Assembly (NCBI GenBank): GCA_029204225.1
Contig: CM055095.1
Span: 73,072,753 to 73,136,752 of the forward strand
Direction of reading: 5' to 3'
Length of the DNA: 64,000 nt
Source: Diphasiastrum complanatum
Lineage: Eukaryota; Streptophyta; Lycopodiopsida; Lycopodiales; Lycopodiaceae
In this document: positions 11,333-22,649 of the stretch, piece after piece
How the letters are laid out: each line of letters begins with the position of its first letter
Position numbering within the stretch: position 1 is the stretch's first letter
Program-made: the position numbers and the translations under genes
Notes under the pieces: generated by a model
Databases searched by the model: none
Told to the model about the DNA's origin: nothing
What the model saw: the letters and a program-made list of their open reading frames with translations, nothing else

Positions 11333-12160
11333 ATGGGTAAAACAGACCGAGTTTTCTGGCTCCTGAAGGTGGTGTTTTTGAGTTTGCCTTATATCATCTA
11401 TCAGCATGTGGTGCTCGTACTAGCACTAAAGGAAATCCTAGACAGCTCTTGCCAATTCCTTTCAAGGCCGCCTTTGGCAAATTATTGCGCGGCTTTGCTT
11501 CAGCACAACGATTACTGGTCCAGAAATTGTCTCACAGCATTTTTCATTGTTTCCATTGGAATTCAGTGGCTGAACAACTTCGCCTTTTTCAATTTGCTTT
11601 ACAAGCTAGTCCTCTGCGTTGCTTTGCAAGGAAAAAGCCCATTTTTTTACAAACTAAGAAAGACCTTGTACACGTCTGCCACCTTCAAAGCGTGTGGTTT
11701 AACTTCTTGCAACCCAGCCCAATTATGGCCGTCTTTGATGACCTTGAGAAGAGGATACCTTAAAGCATTGGATGACGATGCAGAACAGACTGAAGAGGAA
11801 ACGATGGCTGAGCTACGGGGTGTCTATAGATTTGTAGTTAATGAGCTGGATATCAATATCAAGACAAACCGGCTTGAAAGAGACATAACGTTATGGCATG
11901 TGGAGTCCATCACAAACAGAAGGGATGGGACTGAGGTCCTCTTGTGTGAAATGACCAGTCAACAAGTGAATCTATTGATCAGAACTCTGCAAATATGGGA
12001 GGAAAGGATGCCGGAAATAGGGGTGATAAACCGAGTCTCGAGTTTTTTTGGATTGATGATTCTCAATTCCATGCAGCTTTCAGAGGTCCTGGATCACATC
12101 AAAGCTGGCAAGGAGGTCGCGCACATATGGCATACAGGAGTACATGCTTTTATTGCATGA
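11333..12160 (+). CDS. Uncharacterised membrane-associated protein, 275 aa
   Basis: This is an uninterrupted ATG-to-TGA frame of 275 codons in otherwise non-coding DNA. Residues about 8-32 (FWLLKVVFLSLPYIIY onward) and 68-96 (AFFIVSIGIQWL onward) are hydrophobic and could be membrane segments. A short acidic stretch (DDDAEQTEEE) near residues 146-155 precedes a soluble-looking, predicted helical C-terminal half. No catalytic motif or known family was recognised. Single-exon structure, codon use and the isolated long frame favour a real gene or a recently silenced one. Two overlapping frames at 11449-11763 and 11995-12201 are shadows. Nearest neighbours are transposons, so context gives no function. 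Confidence 0.6.
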   Translation: MGKTDRVFWLLKVVFLSLPYIIYQHVVLVLALKEILDSSCQFLSRPPLANYCAALLQHNDYWSRNCLTAFFIVSIGIQWLNNFAFFNLLYKLVLCVALQGKSPFFYKLRKTLYTSATFKACGLTSCNPAQLWPSLMTLRRGYLKALDDDAEQTEEETMAELRGVYRFVVNELDINIKTNRLERDITLWHVESITNRRDGTEVLLCEMTSQQVNLLIRTLQIWEERMPEIGVINRVSSFFGLMILNSMQLSEVLDHIKAGKEVAHIWHTGVHAFIA

Positions 12161-14099
12161 AGAAGAAGACTCCGGAATTGCTTATTGACTATGGGAAGTA
12201 GCAAGGACCAGCCGGGCACCCTCTTGGGACCGAAATTTTGAACTCATGTAGCAAGCAAGCGGATAGCTTATTCAGCGTTATATCTGCTACAAAGACCCTG
12301 TTTACATATGGATTGTTGTCTTGTATAAAGACTTGCTCAGTATGAACTTCACTGGACGTGGAGATGTATCAGTTCTGAGTGAATCAGATCTGCAGTGACT
12401 GGAATGAAAACAATAGCCATTGTTTAAGACTCAAGAAAATGTGAGAGAGGCTTGTTTTTTTGCTTCATCAGATGAAGGACTAAGGAAGAGGTAGGTATTT
12501 TATGAATTGAACATGTTGTAGTGACTAATACTTTCAGAAAATTGATAATAAGGCATCGTACTGTGATTCTTTGTTTTTACAGATATTACAAGTCAGAAAT
12601 GTTGGATGATTGCCAAGGCCCGTGCCTGTATCTCATGTATGTCTTTCTGTTTTTCTGTGAGACATTATCTCAGGTCATACTACCACACCAAATACCTCTT
12701 TGCATCATGGAAACATCAGGTGAATTGTAGATGAATCCCTTGCCAAATATTCATGTCGATGTTATAGTGACGAGTGATGAGCAATACTGGAAGTAATCTA
12801 GCAAACTCCAAAATCGACTGCATTTAGTTTTGTAGAGCAAAATCAGTCCCTGATGTGCTGAGATCTGAGGTGATGTCTGTAGATATGCACATTGACAAGG
12901 TCTTCTCGGCAAATCCCTTGTTAGAGTTTATCATGAGACTTGAATAAGAAAGTAAGAGAAATCACATGATCATGATTGTCTGTCTAAGGTTATGTAGGCT
13001 CTTGATGATCTGGATGAACCCAGATTGCAATCAAAGCTTCACATACAAAACCTTTTCAGCATCCGAAGTCACACACAATCCTTTTCCAGACTCAGATACT
13101 GATAACAAAATTGCTCAAGCTCAAGCGATCGAAACTAAAAAATTACTCAAGCTCATTCGTGGAAATTTGATCACAATTGTTTCTTACAAAGAGAGACCTT
13201 GATCCCAAATTTCCTAAGTTCCAATGGTGGAGTGACTTTTCACCTCACCCAATAAGCCCAAGCAAAACTAAGTGGAATCATTCTCCCATATGGCTAGTAG
13301 CTTGAATGATCAACCAACCACTTACATATTCAACAAATAACAAAAACAAAAATTAACACACATTTGCCAATATAATCAAAATACATTGTGGGGAAAATCA
13401 TCTAGTAAGTAAACAAGAAACATGCAAGAACAACAAAAACATCGACAAGAGATTAACTTTTTTGAACAAAGAAAAGGAAAAACTCTCTCTATAAATGATG
13501 CAAAAAAAGATGTTACCAATTCGTCCCGCTCATGATGAAATAACTCCTACAATTTAGAAGATTTGACATTTGACTCAAATAAAATCATTTTACAATGGAT
13601 CTAATTATTATGATTGACATTTCACACGTGTGGACAGGTCCGTCCTCACACAGGTGGATCCACATAGATATCAAACTACTTACATTTACAAGGTAAAAAT
13701 TGTAAAATCTAACAAATTTCACTAATATAAGCATGCTGAATTCGTTCTAGGCCCATTTGTCCTCTTTCTTCTCTAGTTAATTGTTTTTCTTCTCGTCTTT
13801 TTTTCTCATGAATGAAAACCTATCTCAAATTTTAGTGCTCATTCCAACATAGTCCAAAGGTCGTTCTCATGGTGAAAACATACATAAATACTAAGCCACG
13901 AAAAGCTTTTAGGAGAGTGAGGAAGGGAAAGGCGACAACTTATATCATTGACATCATACTTACAGATTTGCCAAGTTTTTGTTACATAATTGAAGGTGTG
14001 GCTGCTAGAGTCTACTTGAAAAAAGTGGTCTGTTGAAACTCTAGAAGCAAGCTTGGACATATGTATGGTTGTCCTCGATGACAATCGTTGGGTCATCCT
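12161..14099. other. 3' flank and intergenic DNA left of copia A
   Basis: The first part may be 3' UTR of the 11333 gene. The rest is AT-rich. A CACACGTGTG word at about 13627 is shared with the copia LTRs further right and could mark a worn LTR piece, but no alignable LTR copy was found. No gene is supported. Confidence 0.35.
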
Positions 14100-14154
14100 A
14101 ATTAGTCCACCAACTCATAGATTGCAAGTTGAAATATAACAAGATAGGCGGAAG

Positions 14155-15288
14155 TTATGCATTCCATGAGAGTTGTGTTGAGGGGCATAGAGAAATTTGG
14201 CAAATGACAAGTTGGTTTTCATCACTTTCCTTAGAAACTTTTACACTTAGTTCCATGGGAGTTTCAACTCCTTTACAATCAATCATGCCAAATTTTGCTA
14301 AGATTGACTTAACATACTTAGATTGACATATGAAAGTAAAATCATTACTTCTAGTGACTTCTATTCCAAGTATAACTTTAAGAAGTCCTAGATCTACCAT
14401 TCTAAATTCACTAGACAAGAAAATTTTTACATTTTTGATGCATCTAGATCATTTCCTGTGAGTATAATGTCATCAACATATAAAACTAAGATAATGATCT
14501 TCCCATCATTACATTTGTAGTACAATGATGGATGGTTCATAAGAACTTACAACAAATCTAATGGAAATAAGATAGGAATGCAACCTAGAGTACCATGCTC
14601 TTGGTGCTTGCTTGAGTCCATAAAGACCCTTCTTCAAGAAACACACCTTGTCTTCTTCTCCATCTTTGATGAAGTCCTCGAGTTGGCACATGTAGATTTT
14701 CTCTTCCAAGAATCCATTCAATAAAGCATTTGTCACATCAAGTTGGAAGAGCTCCCATTTGAAAGAAGTAGCAAGACATATGATTAATCTAATGGTCACA
14801 AGCTTTGCAATAGGTGCAAAGGTTTCATCATAATCGATGCCTTTGACTTGCAAAAAACCTTTTGCTACAAGTCTAGCTTTATACTTATGAATGGAACCAT
14901 CTTGATTATATTTCAATCTATATATCCATTTACAAGTAAGAGGCTTCTTTCCATAAGGTAGATCAACAAGCTTCCAAGTTTGATTTTCGATTAGTGCATC
15001 AAACTCTACTTGCATAGCTTTCCTCCAATATTGAGATTTATTTGCTTCCTCAAAACTAGTTGGTCCTTCAAGCATAGTATTCAAGAAAGGATAAGAGTTG
15101 AGTAGTTGAGAATCTTCCCTTTGCTCCCCTTTGTCACTATAAGTGAGCCTTGATGGCTCAATCCTTGTCCTTGTTGATCTTCTTGGCACCCTTGGACTTT
15201 GAGTAAGTTCCACTCGGTCTTCATCTTCATGAAGCTCCTCCTCAGCCATAACATGATCCTTGACAAGTTGAGTGTTGTTGGAAGTCAC
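14155..15288 (-). pseudogene. Copia A reverse transcriptase (frameshifted)
   Basis: Typical copia RT blocks are visible: WRKAMQVEFDALIENQTW, KCKARLVAKG-type block, DYDETFAPIAK, QLDVTNALLNG, LKQAPRAWY. In another frame YVDDIILTGND (about 14430-14480) holds the catalytic YVDD. Then comes LGLLKVILGIEV and CKGVETPM. The frame is lost near 14509 and again near 14200. No RNase H domain follows, so the enzyme cannot be functional. Confidence 0.9.
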
Positions 15289-15289
15289 C

Positions 15290-15980
15290 TTTCTTTTGGC
15301 TTGGAGAGATTCATCAAAAAGTACACCTCTACTTACAACAATTTAATTGGTAATAGGATCAAATATCCTATAAGCTTTCTTACTTTCACTATAACCAACA
15401 AAGATGCCTTTGAAAGAAGTGGCATCTTCCTTTTTCCTTGTTTCTAAAGGAATATGTACATAACAAGTACATCCAAAACCTTCAAATCACTAAGATTTGG
15501 CTTTTTTCCAAACAATACTTCATAAGGTGTAAGTCCTTTAATGGCACTATTAGTCATTCTATTAAGTTTGCACATAAAATAGCTTCTTTCCAAAATGAAC
15601 TAGGAAGGGATGCATCTAATCTCATAGCTTTAGCACACTCACATAGTGTCCTATTCTTTCTCTCAACTACTCCATTTTGTTGTGGAGTATATGTGCAAGT
15701 AAACTCTCTCCTAATGCCATTAGTTTCACAAAACTCTTTCATCCTAGTGGAGAAAGAGTATCACAAAACCCATCCATTATCACTTCTTAATACTTTCAAG
15801 CTAGTATAAAACTTCACTTTTCTTAGACAAGAGATAAACCCAAGAGTATCTTGATCTATCATCAATAAAAGTGACATACATAAGAGCTCCACCATTTGAT
15901 TCATGTGAAAATGAATGAACATCCGAGTGTATAAGGTCAAGAGGAGAGTTAGATCTTGTCAAAGATCTCATGAAAGGTAT
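15290..15980 (-). pseudogene. Copia A integrase fragment
   Basis: The minus strand holds pieces of the integrase core. They include the CTYTPQQNGVVERKNRT block with the catalytic Glu (15640-15700), and downstream segments in several frames up to the reverse transcriptase. The frame is broken repeatedly, so this is decayed coding sequence. Confidence 0.8.
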
Positions 15981-16841
15981 TTATGATTTGGAGAGTCCAC
16001 AAGCTTCACAAAGCTTGCCACACTTGGTTATGGTTTTGGGAAGTCCACTTGCTAGCTCCTTTGTCACCATGGTCTCCATAGCTTTGTAGTTAGGATGGCC
16101 TAACCTTTTGTGCCATAATTCCACTTGAGTGAGCTCCTCCCTTGCCATGTTCACACTTCCAACCATCACATTAGCATCCAATTTGAATAACCTCCCTTGC
16201 TTGAAACCATTAGCAATACATTTTTCATCTTTCAAGATAGAACATGCTCCATGCTTGAAATGTACATCTAATCCACTATCCATAAGTTGTCCTACACTCA
16301 ACAAGTTCTTTGTAATTGAAAGTACATAAAGAACATTATCTAGATCTACTTTTTTAGATGATCCTTGACATAAAGGAATGGATCCAACACCTATAATCTC
16401 ACATTCTTGATCACTTGCAGTGAAGATAAATCTCTTAGACCTATTGTAAGAAAGTAGATTAGAAAAGTAGTCTTTTTGGTGAGTCATGTGAGAGCTTGCC
16501 CCACTATCAATCCACCAAGTGTCTTGATTAGATGTTTGTGGTGAAGATACCATCAAATATAGATTGTCTTCTTCCTCCTCCTCAAGCACAAGATTGCCTT
16601 GATTGTCCTTCTCTTGGACGTTCTTCTTCTTGTAGCACTCGGATGCAAAATGTCCCTTTTTTCCACAAAAGAAACACTTTAGCTTCTTCTTGTCCTTCTT
16701 GCTCTTGCCTTTGGAACTTGATGCTCCATCTTTGCTCTCCATCTCCATGTCTTGAGTCTTCTTGGATGGAAACTTCTTCTTCTTGCCTTTCAAGGAAAAG
16801 TTAGCTTTTTCATCACCATCATTCAAAGATAAGGAACTCAT
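15981..16841 (-). pseudogene. Copia A gag C-terminus, protease and GAG-pre-integrase
   Basis: In order on the minus strand come a Lys-rich linker, a CCHC zinc knuckle (CFFCGKKGHFASEC), the aspartic protease motif WWIDSGASSHMT, and the GAG-pre-integrase block LWHKRLGHPNYKAM with C..C before the break. The start overlaps the gag frame at 16838-16841 by ATGA, most simply a one-base frameshift in one polyprotein. A closely related copy is at 46160-47062. Confidence 0.92.
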
Positions 16842-17390
16842 CCTACTTTTGATATGAGCAATCTACTCTCTTCACTTACAAGCACACTTTGAAGTTTTTC
16901 AATACTAGGAAGTGAATCTTGAATAGCAAAAGTTTGAACAAGATTGGAATAATCATCTCCTAATCCATTCAAAATGATTTGAACTAGTTCATCATCTTTG
17001 ATTTTATCATCTATAGAAGACAACTCCTTATTCAAAGATTTGATCCTAAAGACATAATTTTGGGCACTTTCACTACTTCCTTTCATGCTTTGAAGGATTT
17101 GATTTCTAAGCATGAGTATCCTTGAAGTATTCTTGGATCCATAAATTGCTTGTAATGAATCCCATGCCTCTTTGGATGTGGTACAAGATGAGATTTCCTT
17201 CAAAAGTTCATTACTTACATTCATCTTCATGCAATGGAATGCAACTCTACATCTCTTTTTGTACTTTGCCAATTCAACTCCTCCTTGGGGTTCTACTTCC
17301 ACCTCAAGTAGTATGTCATAAAGATCATGAAGTACAAGCAAAGACTCCATTCGAACTATCCAAGTAGCATATTATAGTGGATGTAAGTCT
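16838..17390 (-). pseudogene. Copia A gag (UBN2-type)
   Basis: This is the capsid-like gag domain of copia elements, with YATWIVRMESLLVLHDLYD, EAWDSLQAIYG and RIKSLNKELSSIDDKI in the expected order. The frame can be followed upstream of the first Met (17350) to about 17390, so the real start is lost or lies further up. Confidence 0.85.
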
Positions 17391-17997
17391 TTCACTAGCT
17401 TCAAGCAAAAAACCACCCATTGATGCCATTTTTGAATGTGAAAAAGCACTAGAAACTCTTATGGTTTCTCTAAGAGATCTGAACCTATAGTCTTCTAGCA
17501 ATTAGAAAGCTTATAGACACAATCCTATCACTCATGAACCAATCTAGAATGATAGAAATTTAGATTCTAGTCTCAAACTTGCAAAATCACTCCTTAATCT
17601 ATGATTTTTAGCAATATCTCTCTTCAACTTCAACATACACTCAAAAAATCAGAGTAGATCAATTAATGCACCTAATTCAAGCTTCAAATCTATTTTTTTG
17701 GCTGATCTAATCCAAGAACTAGTCAAGGGATTAGATTCTCTATAGAAAATGCTTGATTTTGCACTAAAAAAACACTCAATTGGGTGTGTGAGTCAAATTG
17801 TACAAATTTTTGAAATTTCTCAGCCAAAACTGGAGCTGTATGGCCTCAAACGTGTGAAAAGGGTTCCTACAGCCCACCACAAGTTCTGGTCCAAAATTTT
17901 TGAGGATATCTATCAAATCCAACTCGCTACCCAAAATTTGTCTAGTTTCCTAAAACTTGCTAATTTTGGCTTTGATTTGGATCAACCCTATATCCTT

Positions 17998-18009
17998 GGC
18001 TCTGATACC
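17998..18009 (-). other. Copia A primer binding site
   Basis: GGTATCAGAGCC on the minus strand is the usual copia site complementary to initiator methionine tRNA. It starts immediately after the LTR end CCACA. Confidence 0.85.
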
Positions 18010-18010
18010 G

Positions 18011-19153
18011 TGTGGAAAAAGTACAAAATGGACCAAGAGTGGATCCTAATCTGATCCTCAACAGGGATTGGATGTTAAATTTACTTGATCTATCAATCTA
18101 CAAAAGATTAAGATCAATCTAGATCAATTTTAGACATAAAATCTTAACAAGAACAATCATTTATTGAAGGTAAATGTACTTGCTGATTTCACACGTGTGA
18201 AACCCTGTCAGAGTACGGACTCCAACCTGAAAATAAAGTACACTATGATAGAACTTCAAAACAATCAAAACAAATGTAGACAAATAGAGAGAATTACACA
18301 AAATTGCTTCCAAAACCAAGATTGATGTTTCATGTTGATTGTGGCCAAATATGCCTCTATATATACACTTCTTGGAGCTCGAGGTACTGATCATGCATCA
18401 GATCTCACACGTGTGAGGATGCCTTGTCATCATCATGCAATTTTGACACTTGGATCAAACTTTCTATTTGGGCATTTTTGGTCCAATTTCCTACTATATG
18501 GAGATCTTCATAGAAATCGAGTCTAGAAGCAAAAACTCGCCTACTTCAACTATTTCCACACGTGTGAGCTATCCTCTACACATGGGATATGACACCTATC
18601 AAAAGTATTTGGCTCATGCAATCAATAGATTGATGCCATGTGTCATATATCTAGAAAACTAGTTTTTGGCCATTTTAGCCACTAGAACTTGAATTAAATC
18701 ATATGTGATTATGGTACATGACAAGTACACTATTTTTACACGTGAGAACAGGCTCCACACATGTGTGTTTGTCCTATATACAAGATTTTTGGCCTCTACC
18801 AAGCTTATTTTTGCATTTTTCACACCAACTCCTATGCAAGACTCTTGCAACAAAATGTGAGATGGATCTCACAAGCTCTGCCAATCTCTCTCAAACTAGA
18901 TCAACCTCTCACTCAAAGGTGGAGTATAGGCAAAGTTTGGGTCAAACTATCTTTGTCACGTGTGAAACACTCAAAGAATCCACAAATCACTCAAATACAA
19001 TTCAATTGTATGAAACAATGTGGCCATGACCTCAAAAAGATGACTAGATCTCATATAAATGGGATTGCAAGCCTATTCATGAATTTTTGGACCAATCAAA
19101 CAAGATAGAGATGAAACCACATGTGTCCAACTAGGTTGGGTGCCCTAACCACA
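18011..19153 (-). repeat. Copia A 5' LTR
   Basis: The 1143-bp LTR begins TGTGG and ends CCACA on the minus strand, a perfect 5-bp terminal inverted repeat. It abuts the PBS on one side and the interrupted gag of element D on the other. It contains several CACACGTGTG palindromes (about 18186, 18408, 18556). A diverged relative is at 57149-57735. The matching 3' LTR was not found in the window. Confidence 0.8.
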
Positions 19154-19398
19154 TTTGCCCTTCTTCTTCCTTTTAGCCTTCGATGACGACTCTCCCTCGT
19201 CCTCATCATCCTTGGACTTCTTTGGAATTCTTTTCCACCTTTTTTGCTTTCTTTTAGCGAGCAATGCTTGATTATCCTGTGGGGTTTGCCTTGACTTCAC
19301 CACTTCTCGACGTTGCTCCTCTTGCAACATGATCCCATGCAAGTCTTCAAAAGTAGGCAATATCTCCCTCGAAGCAATGCCGCTTACAAACATTTGTA
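19154..19398 (-). pseudogene. Copia D gag, C-terminal piece
   Basis: On the minus strand the sequence reads IASREILPTFEDLHG, then EEQRRE and a Lys/Arg/Ser-rich tail ending KKKGK. This is the part of a copia gag between capsid and zinc knuckle. It continues the gag fragment at 26523-27017 once element C is removed, and is cut off at the zinc knuckle by the LTR of element A. Confidence 0.85.
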
Positions 19399-19656
19399 TA
19401 TTACAAACAGTGGATTAATGCAACTAGGATCTTATCACCTACTGCCATCAATCACAACATAAGCAGACAATGAGAATACACAAGACAAAGCATTGTCGTT
19501 ACAATCTCTACTTTCCTCATTATGATAATAAAGAACAAAGAATGAAAAGGTATACATAACCAACTTTAGGGTTAAGTCACCAAATTAGGGTTTTGACCAC
19601 TATTAGGTCAGTAACCTAGTATGTACCAAATAAAAAATATATTACATATTCCAATA
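19399..19656 (-). repeat. Copia C 3' LTR
   Basis: This LTR is 258 bp, begins TATTGGAATA and ends TTTGTAATA on the minus strand. It is preceded by the polypurine tract AAGGGGGAG (19657-19666). It lacks a 10-base segment present in the 5' copy and differs at a few other positions. Confidence 0.93.
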
Positions 19657-20079
19657 CTCCCCCTTAATGATTACTTTATTTTCACAAACATTCATCAAGG
19701 TTCGAAAGTATTCAAATTTTCCTTTTGCAAGAGGTTTTGTCAATACATAAAAAACTTGCTCATTGGTGGAGCAATAAACCAATTCCACTTCTTTAGAATT
19801 CACTTTTTCACGAACAAAGTGGTAATGAGTTTCGATATGCTTGGTACGAGCATGAAACATTGGATTCTTAGAAATCTGTATACAACTTTGACTATCACAA
19901 TAAATGGTTGTTGCTGCATCTTGAAAAAGCTTTAACTCTTCAAATAGTCTTCTTAACCAAATACTTTCACAAACAACATACTTAGCCGAAATTATACTCA
20001 ACTTCTGCAGAAGATAAAGCGATAGTAGGTTGTTTCTTGCTTTTCCATGATATAGTCGAAGAACCAAACAAGAACACAT
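19642..20079 (-). pseudogene. Copia C RNase H
   Basis: RNase H blocks are recognisable: AKYVVCESIWLRRLFEEL, IYCDSQSCIQISKNPMFHAR, RTKHIETHYHFVRE and the C-terminal VLTKPLAKGKF. Substitutions and stops upstream break the frame. The polyprotein end lies at the polypurine tract. Confidence 0.9.
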
Positions 20080-20153
20080 AACCTGATATAGAATGTTTGT
20101 CTTCTATATTGCTGGCCCAATCGCATCACAATATCCTCGAAGAATAAGATACC

Positions 20154-20632
20154 TTAGCACACGTTTTGCTGGATAGTCATATATATAAGAGATCCAACTA
20201 GCTGTTTGAATAATGTTTCATTTACAACTTCTTCATCATCAAAGCTTGTAAGCTTTGAATTATCTTCCATGGGTGTGGAAACAGCTTTACAATCAAGCAT
20301 ATATATTCTTTTACATACTTTGCTTGAGTAAGAAATAAAGTGCCTTGATGATGCCAAACTTCAATACCAAGACAATAGTGAATTTCACCCAAGTCTTTCA
20401 TATCAAATTCAACAGAAAGACTACGTCTTATTTTATCCAATAACTTACTACTGCTTCCAGTAATAATAAGATCATCCACGTAAACAATTAGAAGAAGGAT
20501 CTCACTAGCTTTATGCATAATATAGAGATTACTATCACAATCACTTTGCAAGAAACCAAACTTGTGAACTCGAGGGGTGAAGGCCTGTCCTAAGTTCTTA
20601 AAGCCAAAAGATTTAGTTGGCTTATCATTCAC
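20154..20632 (-). pseudogene. Copia C reverse transcriptase, C-terminal half
   Basis: The segment reads GFLQSDCDSNLYIMH, then VYVDDLIITGSSSKL with the catalytic YVDD, FDMKDLGEIHYCLGIEVW and QAKYVKE. It joins the N-terminal half at 22650-23070 once the intervening 2-kb segment is removed. Frame breaks occur near 20350 and 20222. Confidence 0.92.
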
Positions 20633-22640
20633 ATAAAGCTAGTCTCGAATCAACTTAATGAAAATCAACTAAGATTTTTAAATCAAAGCTCGAAAAACAT
20701 TACATCACATAGATTCATTCACACAATAGTGGAAGCACTGAGGGGTCAAGATGGGGACCCACCTCCCCCCCTCTCAGGATTCTTTTCTTATCATTATGCA
20801 AATCCAATAGGCCAATGCCAATTACATATACAATGGATTCCAATAGGGTCTCAGATGTAGGACATCAACTTAACATAGTCTTAATTCATATTCAATGATC
20901 TTAATTCCATATCTAGCTTAACAAAAGCATAGAAATCTCTTCATCAGTCTCAATCTTTCTGACATGCAATCATGTTGGATCTTAGATTCTTATCATGCAA
21001 TCCAAATGGATCTTAGATTCTTGACATGCAATCATAAGGGTTCATAGATTCTTGACATGCAATCATAAGGGTTCATATATTCTTGACATGCAACAGTCAT
21101 GAGGTGACATGCATGGTCATTTGGCAATGCATGGTGTGACATGCAAGCTTCAAATCTGACATGCAAGCTCTAAATCTGACATGCAAGCTCTAGATCTGAC
21201 ATGCATAGACAATAGATCACTGATGCTATGACATGCAAGCTAAATCTGACATGCATGGACAATAGGCCACTGATAGCATGACATGCAAGCTCTAGATCTG
21301 ACATGCATAGACAATAGGCCACTGATAGCCCGACATGCAAAAGTACTGATCAGCCATTGTTACACAGTTTCAAGAGCATACCTTGGTTTCGACAGAAGGT
21401 GAAAGTGAGAGAGGGAGAGAGAGAGTGTGTGTGGATTTGTGTGCGATGTGAAAGAGAGATAGAAATTTGAGGGTTTGAGCTCCAAAAATCCTGCAATAGT
21501 CTCCTTGAGGTGATGCCTCAATCCCCTTCTCCAAAGGACCTGTACACAACAAACAACAAAATGGCAGAGTTTGGATGCATCATCCTTCAATCCTCCTGGT
21601 ATAGGGGCGCATTTCCACTTATATAGAGAGTGGAGAGTTCTTCCAAAGTGAGTGAGGTGTCAAGTTCAAGTGCATGAGGTGTGAGGAAGACTCCAATTGG
21701 ACTTAGGGTGAAGTGGAGTGCATGGATGAGGTGTATTAGTTGGAGAGGGTGAATGGTGATGTGTATTAGCTTGGGAGAGTTATTTTGGTGATTTGGCATA
21801 TGAAGTGAGAGTGTAGGGGGGTGCCCCATTCTAGGTGTCAAATTGTCTAGAATGCATGAGGAAAAGTAGGTGGGAGGTAGGTGGTACAAGGTTCAAACTT
21901 GACTTTTAATTACATATAATTTTACATGGTTATAACTTGGAAATTCAACCAAGTGCAAATGTCCCATGGAAGAGCCAAGGTATATGTCCATCTTGTATTT
22001 GCATAATGTCCATCAATTCCTAGGCACATATTTTCTAGAGGTTGCCCATCCTCAATCATGTTCATTGGCACTTCTTTTTTTCTAGTTGCCCATCCTCAAT
22101 CATGGTGAAAAAAGTCACTAGGGTGATCAGACCCTAGGCCTTGTCCAGTTCTTTATAGACTCCACTGGGCCTTCATTATAGACTTAGTAATAAGCCTTGT
22201 TTATAGACTCTACTGAGCCTTCTTTATAGACTTTATCAAAAATCTTTCTTAATACTGTCTTTAAGCTTAGAGAGCTTCTTGTTTCGATTCTTGTTCGTCT
22301 GGCACTTTCTCGAGTACCTGCACATACCCTCAAAGAGAGATTAGTCCTTAAGCCCAAAGGGCTTCTTATTCTTGTTTAGATTCTTCAGGTACATTCGTGT
22401 GTACCTGCACATCCCTTCAAAAAAAGGTCAGTGTTCATAATACCATAAAACATGGTTCATAGAAAATTCTTAGTTCTACAGGTGTCAATGCTTGTTACTC
22501 AATTCATTATAGTAATCAAAATTCATACAATATCCTAACAGAATATTGATCAATAATAATTCTAAATCGTTAAAGTCTATCTGTGCTTTGAAGCTAGGAA
22601 AGTCTTAATTACTTTGGGGCAATTTGTTTTACAAATTGCA
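20563..22640. mobile_element. 2.1-kb segment inserted in copia C reverse transcriptase
   Basis: RT codons on both sides ([10 protein letters not shown], then GFLQSD) would be contiguous without this segment. It carries no recognisable protein. It holds a GACATGCA array (20955-21345), a short GA run near 21415, a repeated TTGCCCATCCTCAATCATG (22042 and 22084) and TTTATAGACTC-type repeats (22150-22240). No LTRs or TSD were resolved, so it is an insertion of unknown class; boundaries are approximate. Confidence 0.6.
20955..21345. repeat. Array of 14 GACATGCA motifs
   Basis: Within about 390 bp there are 14 copies of GACATGCA. Some are single units (TTGACATGCAATCATAAGG); others are organised in a larger unit containing CTGACATGCATAGACAATAG. 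CATGCA is also the core of the plant RY element bound by B3 factors. Function is not shown. Confidence 0.9.
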
Positions 22641-22649
22641 AAGCTTCAA

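Larger units (their letters stand above)
14100..19153 (-). mobile_element. Ty1/copia retrotransposon A, 3'-truncated
   Basis: Read on the minus strand the order is LTR (18011-19153), PBS (17998-18009), gag, protease, integrase, reverse transcriptase: the copia order. The coding frame is broken by stops and frameshifts. Homology ends near 14100, within or just after the reverse transcriptase, so RNase H and the 3' LTR are missing. Its LTR sits directly against the broken gag of element D at 19154, so A inserted into D. Confidence 0.85.

Noticed and set aside
14129-14326. Plus-strand frames across copia A and copia C (for example 14129-14326, 16129-16329, 24524-24730)
   Set aside because: Shadows of minus-strand pol coding sequence.
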